From Corynebacterium guangdongense (GTDB lineage Bacteria; Actinomycetota; Actinomycetes; Mycobacteriales; Mycobacteriaceae): a stretch of DNA of 64,000 nucleotides. The notes below the pieces were generated by a model, which had not been told where the DNA came from, ran no database searches, and saw nothing but the letters and a program-made list of their open reading frames with translations. Position 1 is the first letter of the stretch. The number at the start of each line of letters is the position of its first letter. Below are positions 56,765-64,000 of this stretch, one piece after another. Both the position numbers and the translations under genes were made by a program. Where the stretch lies: contig NZ_CP047654.1 in the NCBI RefSeq assembly GCF_030408915.1, forward strand, positions 186,001-250,000, given 5' to 3'.

Positions 56765-56849
56765 GCCGGCGTCGGAGACGGGGCCGAGCCTAGCCGAGTC
56801 CCGGCCGCCTGTCAGCTTCCGGCGGCTCCCGCCGGGCGGACCGACGCTC

Positions 56850-57506
56850 CTAGCGTGCCTGCGTGGGAGGGAGAACCCGCATCACCCAGGTCACGACCCA
56901 GCCCACGCCGAACGCGGCGGCGAGGGTGCCCTCCCGCACGCCCACGAAGCCACCGAGAAACACCAGGGCCAGCACCAGCGAGATCAGCACCTGGCCGGTG
57001 TCGGCGAGGACCTTGACCCTGCCGAACTCGAAGCGGGGACTGGGGCCGAAGCGGCGCTGCAGCGCGAAGGTCAGCGCCTGGGAGAAGCCGTCGCCCGGCA
57101 GGACCAGCAGCCGGGCGTGCACCTGGAAGGCGACGCCGACGCCGACGAGCACGATGCCGGCCAGTGTCAGCGCCCACTGCTGCCAGTAGGCCGTGTATCC
57201 CACCCCGAGCCGGTCGAGCGACCAGACCGCCGCGTCAATGAAGGGGCCGAACCACACGAGGCAGATCAGCTGCAGCAGCTGGACCGGCCGGAAGTCGCGG
57301 CGCAGAATCAGCGCCTGCAGCGCCAGGAGGGTGACGTTGACGAGGATGGTGGTGGCGCCCAGGCTCAGCCCGCTGATGAGGCTGCCGACCAGCGGCAGGG
57401 AGGACACCGGGGTGGTGCCGAGGTCGCTGGCGGTCGACGTCGCGATGCCCAGAGCCATGAGCGCGTGACCAAGCAGAAGCTCCAGGACCTGTCCGGCCAG
57501 CCTCAT
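56850..57506 (-). CDS. YczE/YitT-like membrane protein
   Basis: 218 residues, five or six hydrophobic segments, with the TSTASDLGTTPVSSLPLVGSLISGLSLG segment and PGDGFSQALTFALQRRFG typical of the YczE/DUF6198 membrane family of unknown function. It begins 4 bp inside the end of the cyclase gene (ATGA overlap), so the two are co-translated. Confidence 0.75.
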   Translation of the reverse strand: MRLAGQVLELLLGHALMALGIATSTASDLGTTPVSSLPLVGSLISGLSLGATTILVNVTLLALQALILRRDFRPVQLLQLICLVWFGPFIDAAVWSLDRLGVGYTAYWQQWALTLAGIVLVGVGVAFQVHARLLVLPGDGFSQALTFALQRRFGPSPRFEFGRVKVLADTGQVLISLVLALVFLGGFVGVREGTLAAAFGVGWVVTWVMRVLPPTQAR

Positions 57507-59029
57507 GAACGATCGGCCATCGTCGAACGGATGGGACGCGCCAGCTGCGTCATCTGGTGGCGGCCACGCAGCTCGATGGACTTCATCAGGGTCCAGCGGG
57601 CCTGCTCGGCCTCATTCGCGCCGCGCAGGGTGGCGGCGTTGGTGAGGACGCGACCCGGGGTGTCCTTGGCCAGCTCGGTCAGGCGGGCCGCGGTGTTCAC
57701 GGCGTCACCGATGACGGTGTACTCGAAGCGATCCGCGCCGCCGATGTGCCCGGCGACCACGTGGCCCGCCGCGACCCCGATGCCGGCCTCCAGACGCAGG
57801 CCGCGCAGCTCCTGGCGCAGCTCGCGGGCGGTGGTCAGGGCCAGGGAGGTGGCGTCGGAGACCTGCAGGGGGGCGCCGAAGACGGCGAGCGCCGCGTCAC
57901 CCTGGAACTTGTTGATGACGCCCTTGTTGCGGTGCACGACGGAGACGACGACGTCGAAGAACTTATTCAATTCCTCGACGACCTCCTCCGGGGTGTGGTT
58001 GACCGCGAAGGTGGTCGAGCCGATGACGTCGATGAACAGGACGGCGACGCGGCGGTCCTCGCCGCCGAGCTCCGGGTTCTCGTCGAGGGCGCGTTCGGCG
58101 ACCTCGGTGCCGACGTAGCGGCCGAAGAGGTCGCGCACGCGCTGTCGGTCCTTGAGCCCGCGCATCATCTCGTTGAAGCCGGCCTGGAGTACGCCGATCT
58201 CGGAGCCGTCATAGATGTCGACCTCGACCTCGGTGTCGCCGCGGCGGACGCGATTGATGGCCGTCTGCAGCTCCAGGATCGGGTCGGTGACCGAGACGGT
58301 CACCAGGGAGGTACCGACGTAGCCGGTGATCAGGGCCGTTGCCGCCAGGGCGATGATCGCGGGCAGGATGTCGACGGCGTTGCTGGTGAAGTAGCCGAAG
58401 CGGTGGCCCAGGATCATCAGGACGATGCCCGCGACCGGGGCCGCGGTGGTCATCACCCAGGTCACGCGCAGGCGCTGCTTGATCGGCGGCTCCAGGGTGG
58501 AGTCCTCGAAGCGGCGGGCCAGCGCGGAGGCGGCGACCGGGCGGACGATACGTTCGGCCTGCAGGTACGTCAGCAGCACCACGACCATCGCCGCCAGGGC
58601 GATGCCGACGCCGGTGATCAGCGCGAGGCGGCCGCTGGCGGTCCAGGCGACCGCCACCGCGATGACGATGCCGAGCGCCCAGATCGCCGCGCACACCGCG
58701 GCCTGGTAGACCGGCAGCCGCATGACGAGGTTGCGGACCATGTTGGGGTCGTGTCCGTCGGGATCGCGCTGCCACTCCAGCACCGGCCGGAACAGCTGGA
58801 AGGTCACCACCGCGCCGATGATGACGGCGAAGGCCAGGTAGGAGGTGCCGATGGCGTTGAGCGTCGTGGTATCCAGGCTGACGTCCCCGTAACCGACGGC
58901 CGGCACGAGGTAGCGCAGAAACAGCATGATCGCGATGGCGCCGATGAGGTTGGCCCCCAGCACAAGGGCGGCGTACAGCGGCCAGGAGGTGCCCCACAGC
59001 CACTTCAGTCCCCGCATCAGTCTGTCCAT
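57503..59029 (-). CDS. Membrane-bound class III adenylate cyclase
   Basis: 508 residues. Six N-terminal membrane helices (~15-270), a HAMP domain (~270-320, TDPILELQTAINRVRRGDTEVEVDIYDGSEIGVLQAGFNEMM), and a cyclase homology domain with metal Asp residues in VLFIDVIGSTTF and NKFQGDAALAVFG and the IGDAVNTAARL transition-state segment. It makes cAMP, the ligand of GlxR; C. glutamicum CyaB occupies this same place. Leaderless ATG 59029 (TAGAGT 59043-59038, 8 nt). Divergent from holB. Confidence 0.93.
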   Translation of the reverse strand: MDRLMRGLKWLWGTSWPLYAALVLGANLIGAIAIMLFLRYLVPAVGYGDVSLDTTTLNAIGTSYLAFAVIIGAVVTFQLFRPVLEWQRDPDGHDPNMVRNLVMRLPVYQAAVCAAIWALGIVIAVAVAWTASGRLALITGVGIALAAMVVVLLTYLQAERIVRPVAASALARRFEDSTLEPPIKQRLRVTWVMTTAAPVAGIVLMILGHRFGYFTSNAVDILPAIIALAATALITGYVGTSLVTVSVTDPILELQTAINRVRRGDTEVEVDIYDGSEIGVLQAGFNEMMRGLKDRQRVRDLFGRYVGTEVAERALDENPELGGEDRRVAVLFIDVIGSTTFAVNHTPEEVVEELNKFFDVVVSVVHRNKGVINKFQGDAALAVFGAPLQVSDATSLALTTARELRQELRGLRLEAGIGVAAGHVVAGHIGGADRFEYTVIGDAVNTAARLTELAKDTPGRVLTNAATLRGANEAEQARWTLMKSIELRGRHQMTQLARPIRSTMADRS

Positions 59030-59092
59030 GGTGTTCAACTCTATCCCGCCGACGTTGCCGGGGTGTGCTGTTGTCTCAGTAGGCTGTGGAGC

Positions 59093-60331
59093 GTGCCTAC
59101 CCCCACAAAGACCCGTTCCGTCTCCGAGCGCCTCGCCGACACGCCGACCGTGCGCGAGGTCGTCCTGTCCGCGGCGGCGGCCGCCCGGGGGGTCACCGCT
59201 CATCCCGGGGGCGGGGACATTTCCAGCCACGCCATGACCCACTCGTGGGTGCTGACGGGCCCGCCCGGCTCCGGCCGCTCCATCGTCGCGCAGTGCTTCG
59301 CCGCCGCGCTGGTGTGCGAGATGCCGGGCGGGGAGATCGGCTGCGGCCGCTGCCCGTCCTGCCTCGACGCCTTCGGCGACTCGCACACCGACGTCGTCCA
59401 CGTCATCCCGACGGAACTGTCGATCTCGAAGTCGGTCGTCGACAAGCTCGTCGATGACGCGCACCGCCTGCCGACGGTCGCGCAGTACCGCGTCATCATC
59501 GTCGAGGACGCGGACCGCTTCACCGGCGAGGCCGCGGACGCCTTCCTCAAGACCGTGGAGGAGCCGCCCGCGACGACGGTGATCCTCATGTGCGCCCCGT
59601 CCATCGACCCGGCGGACTTCTCGCAGACGCTGCGCTCACGCTGCCGCCACCTGTACGTGCCCTCGCCGTCGACCGGGGAGATCGTGCGCATCCTCGTCGA
59701 GGAGGAGGGGGCGACGGAGGAGGTCGCCCGGCTGGCCGCGGTGACCTCGCTGCACCATGTCGGCCGCGCCCGCCGGCTCGTCCGTTCCACGGAAGCGCAG
59801 AAGCGACGCGCCCTGGCAATCCAGCTGGCGGAGCTGATCTACCAGGGTGACCAGGCTTTTCAGGCGGTCGGTTCCCTGGTCAAGGCAGTGAAGAAGGAGG
59901 CGGAGACCTCGCACACCGAGGAGGAGGAACGCGAGCGCGAGAAGCTCGAACGCGCGCTCGGCATGGGCGGCAAGGGCAAGGGCGTGGCGAGGGCGACCCG
60001 GGGCGCCGCCGGCACCCTCAAGGATCTGGAGGAGCGGCAGAAGAAGCGCCGCACCCGCTACCAGCGCGACATCTACGACCTCGTGCTCGTCGACCTGACC
60101 GGCGTCTACCGCGACGCCCTGATGGTCAAGACCGGCGCCGCCGTCGCACTGACCCATCCGGACTTCGAGGGACAGGCGCACGAGATCGCCGCGCGCACCT
60201 CGGTGGAGGGGCTGGTGCAGTGCCTCGACGCGATTTCGCTGTGCCGGGCGCGCTTCGGACAGAACGTCCAGCCCCAGATCGCGCTCGACGGCATGGTCGG
60301 CGCCATCCGGATCGCCCTGGACGCCCACTGA
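59093..60331 (+). CDS. holB: DNA polymerase III delta-prime subunit
   Basis: 412-residue clamp-loader subunit. The AAA+ core has a P-loop-like LTGPPGSGRSIVAQCF with Arg in place of the catalytic Lys, as expected for non-hydrolysing delta-prime, a zinc module CGRCPSCLDAFGDSHTD, VIIVEDADRF and TLRSRCRHLYVP. A charged insertion (~270-320, EEEEREREKLERALG) precedes the C-terminal collar domain. GTG 59093 is leaderless (TAGGCT 59080-59085, 7 nt). It partners DnaX. Confidence 0.9.
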   Translation: MPTPTKTRSVSERLADTPTVREVVLSAAAAARGVTAHPGGGDISSHAMTHSWVLTGPPGSGRSIVAQCFAAALVCEMPGGEIGCGRCPSCLDAFGDSHTDVVHVIPTELSISKSVVDKLVDDAHRLPTVAQYRVIIVEDADRFTGEAADAFLKTVEEPPATTVILMCAPSIDPADFSQTLRSRCRHLYVPSPSTGEIVRILVEEEGATEEVARLAAVTSLHHVGRARRLVRSTEAQKRRALAIQLAELIYQGDQAFQAVGSLVKAVKKEAETSHTEEEEREREKLERALGMGGKGKGVARATRGAAGTLKDLEERQKKRRTRYQRDIYDLVLVDLTGVYRDALMVKTGAAVALTHPDFEGQAHEIAARTSVEGLVQCLDAISLCRARFGQNVQPQIALDGMVGAIRIALDAH

Positions 60332-60380
60332 TTTTTAGTTGCCCCGGGCCTCGGGTAGAATCACCCATCGGTACTGCACC

Positions 60381-60456
60381 GCCGCCTTAGCTCAGTCGGT
60401 AGAGCGTTTCACTCGTAATGAAAAGGTCACGAGTTCGATTCTCGTAGGCGGCTCCA
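60381..60456 (+). tRNA. tRNA-Thr, anticodon CGT
   Basis: 76 nt with encoded CCA. Acceptor GCCGCCT/AGGCGGC, D stem GCTC/GAGC, anticodon stem TTTCA/TGAAA with loop CTCGTAA (anticodon CGT), T arm ACGAG-TTCGATT-CTCGT; discriminator T. Confidence 0.97.
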
Positions 60457-60460
60457 CAAC

Positions 60461-60494
60461 ACCCCTGGCAGACGACATGTCTGTCGGGGGTTTT
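60461..60494 (+). terminator. Terminator of tRNA-Thr
   Basis: Stem acccctggcagac / gtctgtcgggggt, 11 of 13 paired, 5-nt loop, then TTTT. Confidence 0.85.
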
Positions 60495-60528
60495 CTGTTG
60501 CGCCGACGGGCCCGCCCCCCGGTCGGCC

Positions 60529-61545
60529 TCACCTTTTCATCTGCGCCCGTTTGCTCTCGTGGAACAGGGCCGGATCCGGGTCGTAGTCGGTGTACACGGT
60601 GTCCGGCCGCCAGGTCCGGAGCGCCTCGTCCAGGTCGCGGGCGGCGGCGGCGAGGAAACCGGCCAGTTCGGCCAGCGCGGGCGGCTCGCAGGTCGGACAC
60701 GAGTTGGCCTCGTACACGACCAGCTCGCCGGTGGCGAGATTTTCGGCGATGTCGACCCCGCCGATGAGCGTGCGGGCCGCCCGGGAGGCGGTGGTGGCCA
60801 ATTCGGCGATCTCCTCGGTGAGCGGGCACATGGCGATCCTTCCGCCCGCGAGGACGTTGGTGATCCACTTTCCCTCGGGGGCGTAGCGGTACATCGCGAA
60901 GACGGGGTGGTGGTTGATGACGTACACGCGGATGTCGCGGCCGGGATTGTCGATCCAGGGGACGGCGTAGTACAGCTCGTCCTCGGCAAGCTCACCCAGG
61001 AAGCGGCGGGCGTCCTCGACGCCATCCAGCCGCAGCAGCCCGCGGCCGCCGAATCCGACGGTGGGTTTGATGACCACGGGGCCGTCGAGCTCGGTGACCC
61101 AGTCGAGGAGGGCGTCGTCATCGCGTCCGACGAGGACCGGAAAACGCAGCGCCCCGCCCGCGGCGAGCGTGGCGCTGTTGGTGTATTTGTTCTGCGCCCG
61201 CAGCAGGGTCAGGGCGTCGTTGATGACCGGCACGCCGGCGCGTTGGAGGACGTCGAGCTGGGCCATTCCTGGGCGGAGCAGTTCGCCGAGGACCCAGCCC
61301 ACCACCAAATCGGGGCGGATCCGGCGACCGGCGACGGAGAAGGTGGCCCCCTCCCGGTCGAGGCGGGTGACCAGGTCGGCGGGGTGGACGCGGATGACGC
61401 GGACACCGAGCCGTTCGAGTGCGGGGAAGAGGATGTCGTGGTCCTCGTCGTCGATGCCGTCGCCGAGGAACATCAGCAGCGGGCGGTCGGGATCCCCCTC
61501 AAGTCCCTCGAGGCGGCTGCGTCGGGCGGTTCCATCTGGTGACAT
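60529..61545 (-). CDS. RimK-like ATP-grasp ligase
   Basis: 338-residue ATP-grasp protein. PVVIKPTVGFGGRGLLRLDG is the nucleotide loop, RDIRVYVINHHPVFAMYRYAP the central strands, and GELVVYEANSCPTCEPPAL the metal-binding end (E-x-N). Such enzymes join an acid to an amine (glutathione, peptide or protein tail synthesis). The product is unknown; the Cys pair at the metal motif is uncommon. ATG 61545 is preferred over ATG 61557: TATGTT (61558-61553) overlaps the earlier ATG and ends 7 nt before the later one. It follows tRNA-Thr convergently. Confidence 0.8.
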   Translation of the reverse strand: MSPDGTARRSRLEGLEGDPDRPLLMFLGDGIDDEDHDILFPALERLGVRVIRVHPADLVTRLDREGATFSVAGRRIRPDLVVGWVLGELLRPGMAQLDVLQRAGVPVINDALTLLRAQNKYTNSATLAAGGALRFPVLVGRDDDALLDWVTELDGPVVIKPTVGFGGRGLLRLDGVEDARRFLGELAEDELYYAVPWIDNPGRDIRVYVINHHPVFAMYRYAPEGKWITNVLAGGRIAMCPLTEEIAELATTASRAARTLIGGVDIAENLATGELVVYEANSCPTCEPPALAELAGFLAAAARDLDEALRTWRPDTVYTDYDPDPALFHESKRAQMKR

Positions 61546-61630
61546 AGGCAACAACATATGCGAGTTCGCCGGGGCGCAACACCCCCGGAGGGATGACGCG
61601 GCCGCGCCCGGGGGCCGGCGGAGAATATGG

Positions 61631-62011
61631 TCAGGCCTCCAGGCCGTCGACGAGGTCGATGAACTCCTCGGCGTAGGCGACCTGTTTCCTGAGTTTCTCG
61701 TAGCGGGCGCGCGCTTCGTCCCTGATCTGGGCGAGGGTGGCGCGAGCCTCGGCGGCGTCCGTGTCGGCGGCGCCCTCGCGCAGGGCGTCGGCGGCGTCGA
61801 GGAAGTCCCGCATCTGCTCCAGAGTGAAGCCGAGCGGCTTCATGCGCCGGACCAGGAGGATTCGACGGATGTCCTCGTCGTTGTAGAGGCGGAATCCGCC
61901 CGGACTACGGCCGGAGGGGGTCACCAGGCCGACGCTGTCGTAGTGGCGCAGCGTGGGGATGGACAATCCTGTCTTCTCGGTGATTTCGCCGATCTTCAGA
62001 CCGTCGTCCAT
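61631..62011 (-). CDS. MerR family transcriptional regulator
   Basis: 126 residues. The N-terminal winged helix is LKIGEITEKTGLSIPTLRHYDSVGLVTPSGRSPGGFRLYNDEDIRRI, followed by the LGFTLEQMRDFLD hinge and a dimerisation coiled coil (~75-120). It lacks the Cys ligands of metal- or redox-sensing MerR proteins, so the effector is not a metal by this evidence. It is divergent from the SulP gene, with an operator-like dyad in the gap. Confidence 0.88.
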   Translation of the reverse strand: MDDGLKIGEITEKTGLSIPTLRHYDSVGLVTPSGRSPGGFRLYNDEDIRRILLVRRMKPLGFTLEQMRDFLDAADALREGAADTDAAEARATLAQIRDEARARYEKLRKQVAYAEEFIDLVDGLEA

Positions 62012-62083
62012 TGCCTGTCCTGATCTCCTCGGGTCTCCGACGGCGCCGCGTTGACGGCTCGGCGGCGCCTCATTAAAGTGATG

Positions 62084-62114
62084 ACCATACCAACCCTCAA
62101 GTAACTTCAGGGTT
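62084..62114. promoter_or_regulatory. MerR-type operator between merR and sulP genes
   Basis: Dyad aaccctcaag-taa-cttcagggtt (62092-62101 and 62105-62114), 9 of 10 positions symmetric, resembling the CCTCAAG-type operators of the MerR family. TATGGT (62089-62084) lies immediately leftward as a -10 for merR, placing the dyad in the spacer as MerR proteins require; the regulator probably acts on its own gene and perhaps on sulP. Confidence 0.6.
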
Positions 62115-62168
62115 GTTCTTTCTTCCGGGCTTTCGCCCCCACCCGCACTCCTTCGAGAACGGATATCC

Positions 62169-63719
62169 ATGTCTGAAACTAGCACGGCCGCTCCGCGTCC
62201 CGTCCCAGCGCCGGAGGTGGCCACCGCCCCGCTCGGCGTCCTCGCCTCCTTCCGCTACGCCTTCTCCTCGCCCGCCCGCTTCCGCGTCGAGGTGCTCGGC
62301 GGCCTGACCGTCGGCGTCGCCCTGATTCCGGAGGCGCTGGCTTTCTCCGCCCTCGCCGGCGTCTCCCCGGCGGTCGGCCTCTACTCCTCGGTGATCATGG
62401 CCATCGTGATCGCCTTCACCGGCGGCCGCCCGGCGATGATCACCGCGGCCACCGGCGCCGTCACCCTGGTCATCGCCCCGGTCGTGCGCGAATACGGCTT
62501 CGACTACTTCATCGCCACGGTGCTGCTGGGCGGGCTGCTGCAGATCATTCTCGCGGCCCTCGGCGTCGCCAAGCTGCAGCGCTTCATTCCGCGCTCGGTG
62601 ATGCTCGGCTTCGTCAACGCGCTGGGTGTCATGCTCATCGTCGCCCAGTTCGAGCACCTCGTCGACGTGCCGTGGGAAGTCTACCCGCTGGCCGCGCTCG
62701 GCCTGCTCATCATGATCTTCTGGCCGAGGATCAACGACAGCATCCCGGCGCCGCTGGCCACGGTCGTCGCGCTGGCCGCGGTGGCCTTTGTCCTCCGGAT
62801 TGACGTCCCGACCGTCTCAGACATGGGCGAGCTGCCGACCAGCCTGCCGTCGCTGTTCATCCCGGACGTGCCGCTGAACCTGGAGACCCTGCGGATCATC
62901 GCCCCGTACGCGCTGGGCATGGCCATCGTCGGCCTGATGGAGTCGCTGATGACCGCCAAGCTGGTCGACGACATCACCGACACCCACTCCGACAAGACCC
63001 GCGAATCCTGGGGCCAGGGCGTCGCCAACCTCGCCTCTGGCCTCGTCGGCGGCATGGGCGGCTGCGCCATGATCGGCCAGACCATGATCAACGTCCGCGG
63101 CGCCGGCGCCCGCACCCGCCTGTCGACCCTGCTGGCCGGCGTGTTCCTCCTGCTTCTGCTCCTGCTGATGGGCGACGTCGTGGGCACGATCCCGATGGCC
63201 GCGCTGGCGGCGATCATGGTCATGGTCGGCTGGACCACCCTCGACCAGCACTCCCTGCGCCCACGCACCCTCAAGCTGATGCCGCGCAGCGAGACGCTGG
63301 TCATGCTCGTGACGATCGTGGCGACGCTGGGCACCGGCAACCTGGCCGTCGGTGTGGTCCTCGGCGTGATCGCCGCGATGATCATGTTCTCCCGCCGCGT
63401 CGCCCACCTGGTCCGCATCGAGAAGGTCAACGAGCTCGACGTCGACCACGACGGCGTCATGGACGTGCGCACCTACCGCATCCATGGCCAGCTGTTCTTC
63501 GCCTCCTCGAACGATCTGGTCTACCAGTTCGACTACAACGACGAGGCCGACCACATCATCATCGACATGTCCTACGCCGAGGTCTGGGACGCCTCGACCG
63601 TGTCCACGCTTGATTCGATCGTCCACAAGTTCCAGGACAAGGGCAAGACCTGCGAGATCATCGGCCTCGACGGGCCGAGCGAGCAGCGGCTGCGACGACT
63701 TTCCGGTCAACTCGACTAA
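62169..63719 (+). CDS. SulP-family anion transporter with STAS domain
   Basis: 516-residue transporter: about 12-14 helices with VEVLGGLTVGVALIPEALAFSALAGVSPAVGLYSSV at the start and GMGGCAMIGQTMINVRGAGARTRLST at the substrate site region, then a STAS domain (~415-510, HGQLFFASSNDLVYQF). The sequence is of the short SulP branch that includes BicA bicarbonate transporters; sulfate or bicarbonate are both possible. The start ATG 62169 follows GAGAACGGA. Confidence 0.9.
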   Translation: MSETSTAAPRPVPAPEVATAPLGVLASFRYAFSSPARFRVEVLGGLTVGVALIPEALAFSALAGVSPAVGLYSSVIMAIVIAFTGGRPAMITAATGAVTLVIAPVVREYGFDYFIATVLLGGLLQIILAALGVAKLQRFIPRSVMLGFVNALGVMLIVAQFEHLVDVPWEVYPLAALGLLIMIFWPRINDSIPAPLATVVALAAVAFVLRIDVPTVSDMGELPTSLPSLFIPDVPLNLETLRIIAPYALGMAIVGLMESLMTAKLVDDITDTHSDKTRESWGQGVANLASGLVGGMGGCAMIGQTMINVRGAGARTRLSTLLAGVFLLLLLLLMGDVVGTIPMAALAAIMVMVGWTTLDQHSLRPRTLKLMPRSETLVMLVTIVATLGTGNLAVGVVLGVIAAMIMFSRRVAHLVRIEKVNELDVDHDGVMDVRTYRIHGQLFFASSNDLVYQFDYNDEADHIIIDMSYAEVWDASTVSTLDSIVHKFQDKGKTCEIIGLDGPSEQRLRRLSGQLD

Positions 63720-63752
63720 CCGGGCGGGGTTCCCGACCTAGACTGGGCGGGT

Positions 63753-64000
63753 ATGACGCAGAGTCGGCAATCAGCGCGCCCCCACCTGGTGGCGGTCCTC
63801 CTCGTGCTGCTGGCCGGCACCGTGCTGCGCACCGCCGTGGCGGCCCGCGGATGGTTCTACTGGGACGACCTGACCCTGCTGGCCAGGGCGCGTGAGTTCA
63901 GCTGGCCCGCCCCGGACCTGCTGCTCGCGCCCCACGACGGCCACCTCATGCCCGGCGCCTGGCTGATCTACTGGCTGCTCGGGGCCGCGACCGAGGGATA
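63753..64000 (+). CDS. Polytopic membrane protein, N-terminal part (cut by window edge)
   Basis: First 82 codons: a membrane helix (HLVAVLLVLLAGTVLRTAVAA), then GWFYWDDLTLLARAREF and APHDGHLMPGAWLIYWLLG. The Asp-Asp pair after helix 1 resembles the GT-C glycosyltransferase/mannosyltransferase arrangement, but too little is present to decide. Leaderless: TAGACT (63739-63744) ends 8 nt before ATG 63753. Confidence 0.6.
   Translation, partial: MTQSRQSARPHLVAVLLVLLAGTVLRTAVAARGWFYWDDLTLLARAREFSWPAPDLLLAPHDGHLMPGAWLIYWLLGAATEG

Overview
The window is a GC-rich stretch of an actinobacterial chromosome, almost certainly a Corynebacterium. This rests on close protein matches recalled from C. glutamicum (GlxR, LysC with its internal beta start, KatA, SigC, MurT/GatD, WhcA-type WhiB). 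It also rests on the gene order dnaX-ybaB-recR / murT-gatD / dnaQ-like / leuA / lysC-asd / sigC-katA / mrp / ponA-whcA / glxR-nth / tad cluster / cspA / topA / cyclase-holB, and on the many genes whose start codon lies 6-9 nt after a TANNNT -10 hexamer (leaderless transcripts). The species cannot be named from this. The DNA reads as core chromosome: there is no insertion sequence, prophage, CRISPR array or rRNA.

Layout. 0-8.8 kb: a truncated ppc, then replication and repair genes (dnaX, ybaB, recR) facing the murT-gatD peptidoglycan amidation operon, a degenerate DnaQ-like protein and a DUF3806 protein. 8.9-14.4 kb: amino-acid biosynthesis, with leuA behind a 17-codon Leu-rich leader peptide and the lysC-asd aspartate-family operon. 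14.4-20.5 kb: two membrane proteins, ECF sigma factor sigC, catalase katA, an OsmC-type peroxidase and an M23 endopeptidase. 20.7-26.6 kb: a six-gene Mrp cation/proton antiporter operon with mrpA and mrpB fused. 26.8-37.9 kb: a YhgE/Pip-like membrane protein, tRNA-Pro(CGG), a phosphoesterase, a YqeY protein, class A PBP ponA, whcA, a small DUF4177/RidA/metallo-beta-lactamase cluster, the cAMP-dependent regulator glxR, and the nth-TlpA-Nudix-marP run. 39-47.3 kb: an alpha/beta hydrolase, a holin-X-type protein, a Fic-like protein lacking a catalytic motif, a HAD phosphatase, a 6C small RNA and a compact seven-gene tad pilus operon. 47.3-64 kb: a DEAD/DUF1998 helicase, cspA, DedA, topA, membrane genes, a CaCA-type antiporter, a membrane class III adenylate cyclase, holB, tRNA-Thr(CGT), an ATP-grasp protein, a MerR regulator facing a SulP transporter, and a truncated membrane protein.

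Genes that belong together include a probable source (membrane cyclase) and the sensor (GlxR) of cAMP in one window; lysC-asd and leuA of the Asp and Leu pathways; MurT/GatD, PonA and the M23 hydrolase of the cell wall; and DnaX and HolB of the clamp loader.

The most interesting non-coding signal is a pair of GC-rich hairpins, both with ACGR tetraloops, in the leader of the CaCA-type antiporter (56716-56764, minus strand). It has the architecture of a guanidine-II (mini-ykkC) riboswitch and suggests a guanidine-responsive transporter of an unexpected family. Other RNA signals are the leuA leader peptide and hairpin, the 6C RNA, a stem in the leader of a YkvI-like transporter, nested inverted repeats at 28.25-28.34 kb and hairpins in the cspA leader.
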